From Megaustenia siamemsis (taxonomy: Eukaryota > Mollusca > Gastropoda > Stylommatophora > Ariophantidae): 64,000 nt of DNA. The DNA is taken from NCBI GenBank assembly GCA_032433765.1, contig JAVIAB010000124.1:97115202-97179201 (forward strand). Reading direction: 5' to 3'. The position numbers and the translations under genes are program-made. The notes beneath the pieces are model-generated. The model made no database searches, was not told the origin of the DNA, and worked only from the letters and a program-made list of their open reading frames with translations. Positions 9,830 through 21,700 of this stretch are shown here, in pieces (the stretch's first letter is position 1; each line of letters starts with the position of its first letter).

Positions 9830-9975
9830 ATCTGTGAGAAAAACGGTTAGAAATTGTGAGTCATAGAGTGCTCGCATCATGATCTAAAGATCCTGGATTC
9901 GAACCACATTTAGAGCAAGTCTTTGGGTCTTTTCTCCAGCGATCCCTGATTAAGATTATCAAGCACCTAATTCTA
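9830..9975 (+). mobile_element. tRNA-like SINE remnant (segment 1)
   Basis: GAGTCATAGAGTGCTCGCAT followed by a B-box-like CCTGGATTCGAACCA looks like a tRNA-derived head. It is shared at 26915, 34275 and 50600. The family is not identified. Confidence 0.5.
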
Positions 9976-11115
9976 TCGGAAGCAGACAAAATAAGGACGC
10001 ATAGTGTTTAAGCCGATTATGAAAGTAAAAATTATACGTTGAACATAAAATTAATAGTGTCTATTTCGGAGCTACAATTGACAAGTAAAATTCCAGGTTA
10101 CTTCACACAATTGAACTGGATTTTTGAAGGCACTTTTGGCGGGGTCTCTCAGCTGTGCTACAATGCTTGTTAGTTACGATGCCATGTTCATGTGTTATTA
10201 TGAAAGATATAATTGATAATGAACATTTCCCGAGTATACTTATGTTGGTCGATCCTAAGGCAAAAGCAAATATTGATTGTTATGACTGATTAAACTGTCT
10301 CTTCTTATTTCCACTTCATGGAAAATAGAAGGGATATCTAACTACGAGTAGTAAATGAAGTGGATCAATCTGGTACTTAAGTGACCAGCAGTCTATGACT
10401 TGTTCTCCTTGTAGATTCTTGTAACGTGTTTCACTTCCCATGGTCTGCATTCTTATCAGAGTACCTAAAGTCTGACTATCAGTGACTATCTCTGACTTCA
10501 ATGTCCCGACAGGGTCTTCTCTCATTCGTTATTCGCTCCCAACTAACTACGTGTCAGTTTTTGTGATTATTTCTGCTGCTCTTTAACACGTGACCTCTAC
10601 AATAATAATGACTACTTTCTATCCCTGAATGCATCTCTTGGGTAGACATGTTAAAGTCCACGTATATAATTTTCTGAAAGTTCAATTGATTTATATAAGC
10701 AACGTGAATATTTGTAACTGTTAGTAATCTACATTTGAACAAAAGATATAAATTACTGTTACTCCCCTGACACTAATTATTTACGTCAGTTACGTTCTTT
10801 ATATTTCGAGTATACGTGCAACTCCTTCAGTCATACAAGTAATTAAATTATGTATAATTAAAATAATCACGGCTTAATATTACAACTTAGTTACAAATGG
10901 TTTATTTCAACATAATTTATTGTTTTAGTTGATGTATTCACCTACTTAATTAAATTCTAGAATACTACAGACCGTAGCCTCTGCAATTATTTCTGCTATC
11001 ATTAACTTGCGTGAGTTGGGAAACTTTCTACATTAATTAAAAGAGAGATATTTGAGATTTGAACCTAAATGAACCTCTACTCGTATACACACAAACATGG
11101 ATAGAACTATCGACA
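9976..11115. other. Shared noncoding segment
   Basis: Collinear with the other three downstream blocks. Segment 2a lacks the 10350-10970 part (27690-27715 joins directly). The short minus-strand open frames at 10316-10742 show no domain and change between copies. Confidence 0.5.
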
Positions 11116-11300
11116 TATTTATTGAAACACGTATCCAGGTACGACACCGGTCTCTGGAGAGGGAGGTCCCGGGTTCAAAGCTCACCACAGACGGTAGTGA
11201 TTTGTCAAAAATGGGAGGAATAAATCACTGGTTTCTTCGTGATGTTACCCTCCCCTGATCTCAGTAGTCGCGTCTAGGGATAACTAGCACTCTCGGATAA
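11116..11300 (+). mobile_element. tRNA-like SINE remnant (segment 1)
   Basis: GGTACGACACCGGTCTCTGG with a B-box-like GGTCCCGGGTTCAAAGCTC suggests a tRNA-derived head. It is present at the same place in the other blocks (27840, 35800, 51890). Confidence 0.5.
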
Positions 11301-11803
11301 CGACAAAAACAGTCAAACGTTAGATGTGAACGAAGAGATAGAAAACAAAGCAATATCAGATTAAGCAGCCCTGATATAATATTAGAGCTTTTGCGTATGG
11401 ATAAAGTCCCGGTTTATGTTCATAAATTATTTCAGCTATATGGGTGATCTCCGCTTAGTTGACATCACAACAAAACTACAGTGGTTCTCAAAACACTAAA
11501 AATTAACTTTAGGATAGGGCTTAAGGTTAGTACTTTACCCTGGCGTTGTTTATATTTTCTCTACAATTAGGATCCACTGGTTAAAGATTATAGTGACACT
11601 GTGACCTTCCAGGCATGTCGTAACAGGTGACTAAGGAGGTTGATCGATGGCTTGACAAACTGTCATTGTAAAAAGTATTGTTATGGAAACAGCAGATTTT
11701 AGAAGCAGTGATCTCTGCAATATGTGTCGTTTTGGTACACAACATTTCTGTTTTTGAGATTGTTGTTGTGTCCTATGTGCCGTCTTCGGTTCGAACGGAC
11801 AAT
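11301..11803. other. Conserved sequence leading into the microsatellite
   Basis: About 500 bp conserved in front of each GATA array (also 28000-28505, 35970-36473, 52060-52563). It ends with CCGTCTTCGG(C/T)TCGAA directly before the array. It may be the body of a mobile element carrying the microsatellite at its end, but I cannot show its boundaries. Confidence 0.4.
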
Positions 11804-12834
<1,031 letters not shown>

Positions 12835-12932
12835 ATTAAAGATTAATAATGTGGAATGTTACACAAAGGGACGTTACTCTTCCGACCTTAAATAATGTAT
12901 GTGCTTAAACTAGGTCTTTACCTTCTAATGGT

Positions 12933-13056
12933 AGAAAAGATGTGTTAACCAAATTGTTATGTTCATTAGTGTCCATATTTTCAACACCTCTACAGTAGCT
13001 TCGCGTGCTATTACATCTCTACTTTAGAAAAGCGTGTTAAATTATCACAGCTGAAT
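12933..13056. repeat. Left copy of 124-bp duplication flanking a LINE fragment
   Basis: From AGAAAAGATGTGTTAACC to CACAGCTGAATT; it recurs at 15145-15268 with about six to eight differences. The unduplicated version exists upstream of exon 1 of copy 4 (about 53362-53480). Confidence 0.85.
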
Positions 13057-13629
13057 TCCTTTTTCCTTTTTGCATTTTTAGCTCCCAGTGGAGCATAGGT
13101 CTTCAACAAACACTTTCCAAGTCGTTCTGTTTTTTGCCATTCTTTTAAGATCATTCCATGTCTTCCCCCTCATCTTCATCTCTGCTTCCATCCGTCTTCT
13201 CCATGAATTCCTTAGTCTTCCTCTTTGTCTTTACCCCTGGGGATTTCAAAAAAGGGTCTGTTGTGTTATACTCTCAGTTGGCTTTCGCAGTGTGTGTCCT
13301 ATCCAGCGCCATCGTCTTCGCTGTATCTTTTTATCCACTGTATTTGACTGATACATTTCCATAATTCTATGTTAGTGATTTTGTCCTGCCATTTCCATCC
13401 TTTTATTTTGCGTAAGCATCCATTAATGAAAGTCTGTCTCTTCGTAATTGTCAATTTTGTTGTTCTCCATGTTTCACAGCCATATAATAGGACCGACTTA
13501 ACATTTGAGTTGAAAATTTTTATTTTGGTATTTAACCTAATTTCTTTGGATTTCCATATGTTTCCCAGTGCAATGAAAGCTCATCTTGCTTTTGATTTCT
13601 TTAAATATATATATTAAATTATATCCTTA

Positions 13630-14067
13630 TTAAATATTATCATTTTCTATTCCTCCCTCTTTATCTATTTTACTGCCCAGATATTTGTAAGATTGTACAT
13701 CTAGTAGAGGTACTTCTCCTAGTTTTATTTGGTTATTTCCAACAGTATTAATTCTCATAATGTTGGTCTTATCTCTATTAATCTTTAGTCCTAGGTGTTG
13801 TGATCTCTCATCAATTATGCTCTTTTTATCCTGCATCTGTTGATGGCTGTGTGATAGGAGAGCTATGTCATCAGCAAAGTCTAAATCATCAAGTTGTTTC
13901 GTCAGTGACCACTGAATTCTATTTCTGTTGTTTTGAGTTATTTTCATAATCCAATCTATGGCCAGTAGAAAGAGAAATGGAGACAGAAGGCATCCCTCCC
14001 TTACTCCTGTTCTTATTTCAAATGCTTCTGTAAGCTGTCCATCATGCACTACATTTCGTTCTTTCAT
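13630..14067 (-). pseudogene. LINE reverse transcriptase, catalytic part (FADD)
   Basis: 145-codon frame with EIRTGVREGCLLSPFLF, LDDLDFADDIALLSHS and SYKYLGSKIDKEGG, which correspond to the RT fingers/palm, catalytic FADD and following block. The upstream part continues in another frame at 14306-14491 (KEWKDGYMIKLPKKGS, NYRGIGLLSVPGKIL). Frameshifts between the pieces show that it is inactive. Confidence 0.85.
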
Positions 14068-14305
14068 ACATTGTGCTTATCAGGTTAATAAACTTTATGG
14101 GGATTCCGTAATGACTCAGCAACTTCTAAAGCATTCTTCTGTCTAAGCTATCAAATGCCTTTTTGTAATCTATGAATCCAATATAAAGTGGGGAATGTTG
14201 CTCTAAACTTTGTTCAACTATTATACGTAGAGTAATTATTTGATCAGCACATGATCTGTTCTTCCTAAAACCTGCTTGTTCATCTCTCAAATGTTTCTCT
14301 ATGGC

Positions 14306-14491
14306 CTATTTTAGTTTTCCCAGAATGATTCTGCTTAATATTTTTCCTGGCACTGATAGTAGCCCAATTCCCCTATAATTTGTGCACACCTGTAAACTTC
14401 CTTTCTTTGGTAGTTTGATCATATAACCATCTTTCCATTCTTTAGGTATTTCTTCCCTCTCCCAAATTTTATGTAATAGATTATGTAGCAT
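14306..14491 (-). pseudogene. LINE reverse transcriptase, N-terminal motifs
   Basis: 61-codon frame with IPKEWKDGYMIKLPKKG followed by NYRGIGLLSVPGKILSRIIL, the conserved motifs 0-1 of LINE reverse transcriptases. It is separated from the catalytic part by frame breaks. Confidence 0.8.
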
Positions 14492-15144
14492 CTTGGTAGA
14501 GGTGTTAATATCTGCTTTGATGGCTTCTGAAGGAATTTCATCTGGTCCTGTGGCTTTGCCATTTTTTAATAGTTTGATGGCTTTATTATTTCTTCTTTGC
14601 TTGGTTTTCCGCAGTTAACGTGTAACTCTTCTTCTGCTGGTAGTATATCTGGAGGATTATTTGAGCCGCGTCTATTCAAAAGTTCTCTTTCCATCTCTCC
14701 ATTTGTTCCCCTATATTACTAAGCAGATTTCCTTTCTTATCCTTAATAAAGGCATTGATCTGTTTGTTTTTTTTCCACTTAAATGTTTTGTGCTGTTGTA
14801 CAGTTCTTTCATATTCCCTTTATTTGCTGCTTCTTCCGCCTCTTTAGCTAGTTCATCTATATATTTACTCTTTTCCCTTTTAATTCATCTTCTCACTTCT
14901 TTTTTTCACCTCTGCGTAAGCTTCCTGTGTCTTGGCTTTATTACTTCTCGTTTTGCTTTTATTTATGTCTGCTTTCTTGTGCTTTCTTTCTTTAATTTTA
15001 TCCAGGGTCTCTGCTGTCACCCATGCCTTATACTGGCGTTCTCTTTCCCTAGTGTCTCTTTCCATATACCTTTTACCTGTTTCCAATGATCTTCTATATT
15101 TATTGTATTTTCTAGTTGGTGGAGGACTTGGTATTTGGTATGAC

Positions 15145-15268
15145 AGAAAAGACGTGTTAACCAAATTGGTATGTTCATTAGTGTCCAAGTTTTCAACCCC
15201 TCTACAGTAGCTTCGCGTGCTATAACATCTCTACTTTAGAAAAGCGTGTTAAATTATCACAGCTAAAT
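15145..15268. repeat. Right copy of 124-bp duplication
   Basis: Same length as 12933-13056 and collinear without gaps. After it, the sequence continues as the normal 5-prime flank of exon 1 (compare 53480-53620). Confidence 0.85.
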
Positions 15269-15424
15269 TACTGATCTACAAAATATCAGCTTTGACTTGT
15301 CTTAAACACCTTCATAACCAAAGTGATCAGAAGTAACTGGCCCAAACTGAAGGTTAAAATGGTATTCATCTTTAAATTATTAAATGAAGTAATAGTAACG
15401 ACGGCAACATACTCTTCAGCCTTT

Positions 15425-15521
15425 CATCATCATCAAGTACAGGGCCTGCTGGCGTAGGTGATCATGTCTCTCCACAACTTTCGATCACGACAGTTATTTA
15501 TCATTTCCTTTTATTTGTACA
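15425..15521 (-). mobile_element. 97-bp LINE 3-prime end inserted at start of exon 1, copy 2
   Basis: CATCATCATCAAGTACAGGG followed by CTGCTGGCGTAGGTGATCAT is the inverse of the LINE tail seen at 6040-6095. It is flanked by ATACTCTTCAGCCTTT and ATACTTCCGCCTTT, an imperfect target duplication. Copy 4 has the empty site (53628-53645). The same insertion is in copy 3 at 37390-37486, so it entered before copies 2 and 3 separated. Confidence 0.8.
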
Positions 15522-15547
15522 ATACTTCCGCCTTTAGTACACCAGAA

Positions 15548-15731
15548 ATGACTGTTTCCGGAAGCAGACCCAGGTTTGTGCTGGACGACGATGACACGAT
15601 GGTATGTCAGTGGATAATGTTTACACTTCTGTGCCAGTCGATCGACATCTTTGGTATCGTCACAAACATTATCAACATAATCGTATTCGTGAAACAAGGC
15701 TTCAAGGATCCGGTCAATATTAGTCTTCTAG
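15548..15731 (+). CDS. GPCR copy 2 exon 1 (N-terminus, TM1)
   Basis: The exon encodes MTVSGSRPRFVLDDDDTM, TM1 and NISLL plus one base, and is followed by GTAAAA. The splice falls inside a glycine codon. No signal peptide is evident, as is usual for class A receptors. Confidence 0.85.
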
Positions 15732-18700
15732 GTAAAATAATCGATTGTATACAACAGCCTGTAACACAATTCACGAATACAACATTTATGTTCATTTTAA
15801 TCCAACGTTGGAAGTTAATGTTAGGCAATGGCTAGTGGACTTGAATTCAGTCCACAGAAGGGGCGGGTTCAAAGTTCAGAGAAGTGGCGGGTTCAGAATA
15901 CACAGAAGGGGCGAGAAGTGGAGGTCTAGTGGATTTCTGAGCCAACGGAAGAAACGGGGAAGGGGAGGGAGTTGCGGTGATGTCTAGTAGAATTCTGAGT
16001 CCATGGAAGAGACGAAGGGGTACGGGCTCGCGGTGAAGTTTAGATGTAGGGCGTCGACCACAAGATATAACGATCCCAAGTTTAAAATCAATTACAGAAA
16101 GTGGACGTTTTTTACTTCGAATACGGTGTTTGTTCTTGTTTTCACCTTCCTCCAGTCTCTATGTTGATCTCATGTCTAGCTCTCTCTGTTAACTACAAAA
16201 AAGACATGGTATTGTGCACATTCAGTGCGCGTTAAGGGACGTTTGATATTTTAAAATAAAAAAATTAGCAAATAAAAATGGCCGCTGCCTAAGCAAAATT
16301 CAAATGACAAAAACTACTTCAAAATCCCAAAACTCTCGATGATTAAAAAAATGTGGGTAACTCTAAAGTTGGAGAATAACTGCCTGTATGGCGATGGACA
16401 CCTGAACTGAAAATGTCTAAAATAGGAAAAAGCAATATTCACATAAAATTCAGTCTCTTGGGATTTCGTTAGAAATATAAAGATGGCGAACGCAAACAAC
16501 AAAAAAACGTGTCCATTTTTTCTGTTACTTGCTGGTATCCTGTTGGTTGAGGTCACCTGATAGTTGCTCTTCTACGTGATTCACCCAGAAATGTGTGTTT
16601 TGTGAGCTTATAAAATGATTTGTGTTTTGGTTTACAGAAAATGGCGATAGTTACATAATTCGGTCCAATTCATCCGACTTTAAGATTTCAATTTCAAGTA
16701 AGTGATTGCCTTATCTTTTGATTCTTGCTTGCTTGCACAGATTGGATTGCCATAGCAACTGCTTGGAGAGTGACCATTTTTTTACCTGCAATTATTATAT
16801 ACCAACAATATGGTTGCAGCTGAGGTTGATATGTCTGCGTGGGACAATGCACAATTGCAGGTACATGCGGTTAGGGTGCAGACCCCAGTTCATTTCGTGA
16901 TTGTTAATGTGTATGCCTGTAATGGGAAGGTGAACACACAACAATGGCAGAATCTCTTCGAGTTCGATGAAGAGAACGTCATTTTCTGCGGAGACTTTAA
17001 TGCTAGAGGAAACCAGTGGGGTAACGTCATAACCAACAAGCAGGGAGAAGTCCTAAAGAACGCACTGGTGTCGGCCGATTTAGTGTGCTTGAATGATGGC
17101 AGTGAAACATGAATGGCCACTCGAACAGGGGACTCTGATAGTGTCATAGACCTGGCACTGGCGTCTTCCACCTTCGCACCAGTTTGCAGGTGGAGTGCAC
17201 TGGGATTCCACGGAAGTGATCACTATCCATGTGTCCTCCTAATTGAGAAAAGCAGAAATAGAAGCCATGAAAGAAAGCTCCACACATTCACTACGAGAAA
17301 ACAGACCAGGATGTCATTAGCAAAATCAGACATAGGAAACAGAGCGCCCCTTGTAGGAGGCAGGAGAGATGGACGCAGCCAGCCTGGTGGAACGTAGATG
17401 TCGAAGAAGCTTGGCGGAGCAAGAGACAAACGGCCAAGACATGGTAGGAAACCAGAAGGAATGGAAGAACACAACCTGAGCTCTTGACGCGTCTGAAAGT
17501 AGAGGTCGACCAAAATATGATGCACTTTAAACTATGCGCTAAGCAGGCTAAGGATGCCAAATGGGATGATTTCTGTAAAAAGTGTGCTCAGAATCGCTCG
17601 CCACATTCTGGCGCCTTCATCAGAGCATGAATGGCACAACACAACACAGAGACATACCAGACTTTAAGAGCACAGGTCGGATATGGCACAAATCTGATGA
17701 GAGCAAAGGGAGGGCCCTTCTTGCCCGCTACATTGAGCAGACGGACCAAAGAAATGAGGCTGTAAGAATGAGGATACGAGGATCGCTGTCAAAATTGTGT
17801 AAGGATGTAGTGCTGGAAGAATATCTCACAATCACAACCGATACCATTCGTACAACACTTAAAAGGTCGCACAAAACTTCTCCTGATCCAGATGGTGTTC
17901 GGTACGATGACATAGGCGATTTAGCTGACGACGACTTGACAAAACTGGCCAATGAGTTTAATGCCAGTATTCGGAGTGGCCAGATTAAGGAGGAGTGGCT
18001 ACACAGCTACTTACTACCGCTACCGAAGCCAAACAAGGACCATTCTCAGATCAGTGCCTACAGAATCATCACAATGCAGAGCACTGCGGGCAAGCTGCTG
18101 GAGAAAATAGTTGCCCGTGTCCTCACCTGTCACCTTGAACAGCAACGCGTAGTTCCACCCACATTCGGAGGTAATAGATATAACAAAGAGACATGGCTCA
18201 ATGCGGCAGTCTTTGCCTATGACGTCATCGAAGGCTTGTACAAACGAGAGGAGACATGTGCTGCTGCTGTAGATCTGAAGGATGCATACAACAGGGTACC
18301 ATTTTAATATCTCATGCATATGCTCCTCAAATTGGCGGTACACCCCTTCCTCATTAGACGGATCGCCGCGGCACTGTTTCAGATGAAGGTGATACTCAGA
18401 TGTGGAAGTTGGTCTTCCGAGCCAACATCCATTTGTCCAGGGCTGCCACAAGGCTCACCATTGTCACCAGTTCTATTTAACGGGTACACAATAACGATCA
18501 CGGAACAACAGCTGGATGGGAGGGGAAGAACTATGACTTTAGCTGATGATATTCTGGTATATCGACCGGGAAGAGACAGACAGGGAATCGCCTCCACAAT
18601 TCAAGACGAACTCGATCGCATTTCTTCCTGGTGTGTGGTTTCAGGTGCCTTGGTTAATCCTAATAAAGCATCAGTTTCATGGTTCTCCCTTAACAATCAT

Positions 18701-21700
18701 ATCGTTAATACGACCACACCTATAGTACGAATGGGAGCTGATAAGGTGACCAGGGACAAGTTGATGACATACTTCGGAGTTAGGTTTGATCGCAGCCTGT
18801 GTTTTCGGGACCAGGTCGACCATGTGATAACAAAATCCCGCAAAGGATTAGCCGCCTTGAAGGTAATGGCAGCTGCCAACATCGAGCAGAGGCTACTTAC
18901 TCTTCTGTTCCAGGGATTAGTCCTCGCACCAATCGAGTATGCCCTGGCAATTCTTACTGTCAGTACGACTCAAATTGATAGGCTGGAGAAAATACAAAAT
19001 GAAGCATGCGCTATCCTGTGATGTACGAGGGACACTCCCTGTGTAGCAATGAGGTATCTTCTTGATTTTCCAACCATGGATGACAGAATCAAGATCTGGA
19101 GAGCACGAGCATACCTGAATATTAGTACAGATACAGAACATCCATTGCACCACGTGCTCAACACAGTGAAAGGTGCCAGGCTAAAAAGAGGCAAATCATG
19201 GGTGGGCCGAGCAGAAGATGTCATCAAACAGGTACGTGGGCTTACCAATATCAGCGTTGGTGAGGAGTGGATACCGGTGCCTACGTCATTCAAGGGTACT
19301 TTCTCGTGTATTGTCACACTCGACAGGAAAAGTTGGGAACAAAACCCGGTCGTGGTTAATGCTAAGGTCAACGGTCATATCTGCGATAGCACCGATGAGA
19401 AAGATGCAGTCATCTATACAGATGGATCTGTAATACGACATCAAATAAGTGCATGGGCATTTACAGCAAGCTCGACAGGCAGAATAGTCAAGGGAGACAG
19501 TGGTGCATACGTCAACACCACGAGTAGCATGACAATGGAGACGATGGCAGTGACCTAGGCATTCAAATGGTTAAAGTCACAAGACTACACCCACGCATGT
19601 ATACTGAGTGATTCGATGAGCATGATTAAAAATGTGGAGGCGGGCTCTGTACGCATGCAATGGGTAGAGTCGTTGCAGAAATCCAAAATAGGTAAGGTCA
19701 CCCTTGTCTATGTCCCTGGACATGCGGGAGTACGGGGAAATGAAAGAGCGGACAGGTTGGCTAGCTACGCTGTCGTTGAGGACGGGCAACCAATGGATCG
19801 GGCGGACATCATCAATGCCCTCCGAGATGTGGGAACAGCACAGGACTTCGACAAACACAGATCCACGTCACTGCTTCGGATTATGGAAATGGGAGTTAAG
19901 ATGGGCACAGCCAGAAATGAGAAACTTAATGGCCGACTTATCAACCAACATAGAATTGAAGTCGTCAGTTGCTGGACACAGAGGGAATTGCTGAGGAGGG
20001 GATCTGAGCACCTATGGACATGTTCGGAGTGCAATGATGCTGACCCGAAAATAACTCAATAACTCAATATTTCTTGCTCTAGCGCAAACAATTATCTATA
20101 AATTATTTAGTCTTTAGTTAGGATTTGTGTCACCAAATTCCGAACATTCCCATATCCACTTCACTGCCCTTTCCAGCAACCATCCAAGATTTGCCTTCAG
20201 ATTATTGCTGCCATGCATTGATTGATAGTATTGCGCTTTTTTCCTTGTAATGATGATTTTCCTGCTTTTGCCCTTCGTGGAGCTCCGTCCCACCATTCCT
20301 TCTCCATTTCATGATCAGCTTGCTGTGAGAGTTCATTTTAAATACACTCCCAATTTCAGTTTTATCTATCTGTAACATCACGTGCACAACGCCAATCATT
20401 GCTATCCTGTCGGCCATCTCTTTGCCACGAAGTCCTGCATGGTCGAGACAATACGCCCACGTTAGGCTATTTATGTGAGTTTTCTCAGTCAGGCGCATCT
20501 ACTTTCTCCGATGCATTTACTTTTCAGGTCACCAACGTATGTTCTATGAGTTGGGTTTTATTTGTTGACACTTTTCAACCCAGGTATTGTTTGACGTTTT
20601 GGGTCATTAAAAAAAAATTAATATAATTTCACATAATTTCAGGTCTAGCGATATCCGACCTTGGATGCCTGACAACTCTTGTGTGGACCAATATCTGCTA
20701 CACCCCAGCCTTTGCTGCTAAAGACCTACCCTTTGATACAATCGAGTTTCAGTACCTGACGAGTGGCTGGCCTCACACAACGTTCACACGAGTCACTGGC
20801 TGGATCACTGCCATCATCACCTTGGAGAGATGTATGTGTATAGCAGCGCCATTAAAGGTATAGATTTGTAAATATTTGTAAGAGTTACTTTTCCAGTTAC
20901 ATAAACTTTTATTTGGCACTATTTGATATGCACAATTATTCTTAAATTATTCTCAAAACTCAAGTTACTTTAAATTGAGTATTCGTGAAGATTTATGCTG
21001 GAAGTTATTGTGCTCCTATTGTTTAGGTCATAGTTTTTATGTTTAACTCTGATCAAAAATATATCTCTAAATCTAGACAAAACACTTCTTGAACTCGCAG
21101 ACTACTTGAAATGTATAGTCAGTAATACATTCGCTTATTAAACTATAGAGTACACAACTTTGTAAATTGGGTAATCCTAAAATGTCCAAAATGTAACGTA
21201 CGGATTATAAATGTTTGATTTCATTAGCATGTTGGTTAAATACATTTAGTATCTCTGTTCACGAAAACTGTTTTATACTTGAACCACGCTTTATTTTATA
21301 ATCTTTTCAATCTGATGACTAATTTGTTTTATTGTTATTTGTATCGACTATCCTGCAAGACCCTTAACAGCAAAATAGCTGAAGGTGCCACCGAATCAAA
21401 GCTGATAACTTGCACCAGAATCTGTGGAGCAGCACTATCTAGACCCAATTACACGCCTTCGCAGTTTCTCTAGTAACAGACTACTAATGTCTAAATGATT
21501 GTCTAAAAAGTCTGTACTAAATGTTCTTCTGGAGGCACTTCGATTTAATGATTCAAACAATGATATGAGTCAATAAACTTGAATATCTACAATAACATTG
21601 CGCCAAAGGGGATGATGTCACACAAGAGCGCTATATGGAGATTTAAAGAAGACTGGTAAACTAACAGAAAAGTGGAGTGGTAAGTTGCTACACGATGGGA

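Larger units (their letters stand above)
13057..15144 (-). mobile_element. LINE (non-LTR) fragment upstream of receptor copy 2
   Basis: About 2.1 kb on the minus strand, running from a linker region near 15130 (RERERQYKAWVTAETLDKIK) through reverse transcriptase to a C-terminal tail (SVLLYGCETWRTTK near 13450). The 5-prime part of ORF2 with the endonuclease is missing. Frames are broken, so it is dead. It lies between two 124-bp direct repeats. The clade is not certain; the LDDLDFADDIALLS box is typical of a LINE group common in molluscs. Confidence 0.85.
16800..20066 (+). mobile_element. I-like non-LTR retrotransposon (APE-RT-RNase H), 5-prime truncated, in intron 1 of copy 2
   Basis: A single element of about 3.3 kb in the same orientation as the receptor: apurinic-type endonuclease (16810-17250), reverse transcriptase (17580-19020) and RNase H with cysteine tail (19390-20062), ending in AACTCAATAACTCAAT, a short 3-prime repeat as in I-like elements. 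ORF1 and the start of the endonuclease are missing. In-frame stops at about 17110, 18305, 19020 and 19556 and frameshifts near 17370-17580 make it inactive. Intron 1 of the other copies lacks it. The exact ends are uncertain by about 30 bp because the left flank is diverged. Confidence 0.88.
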
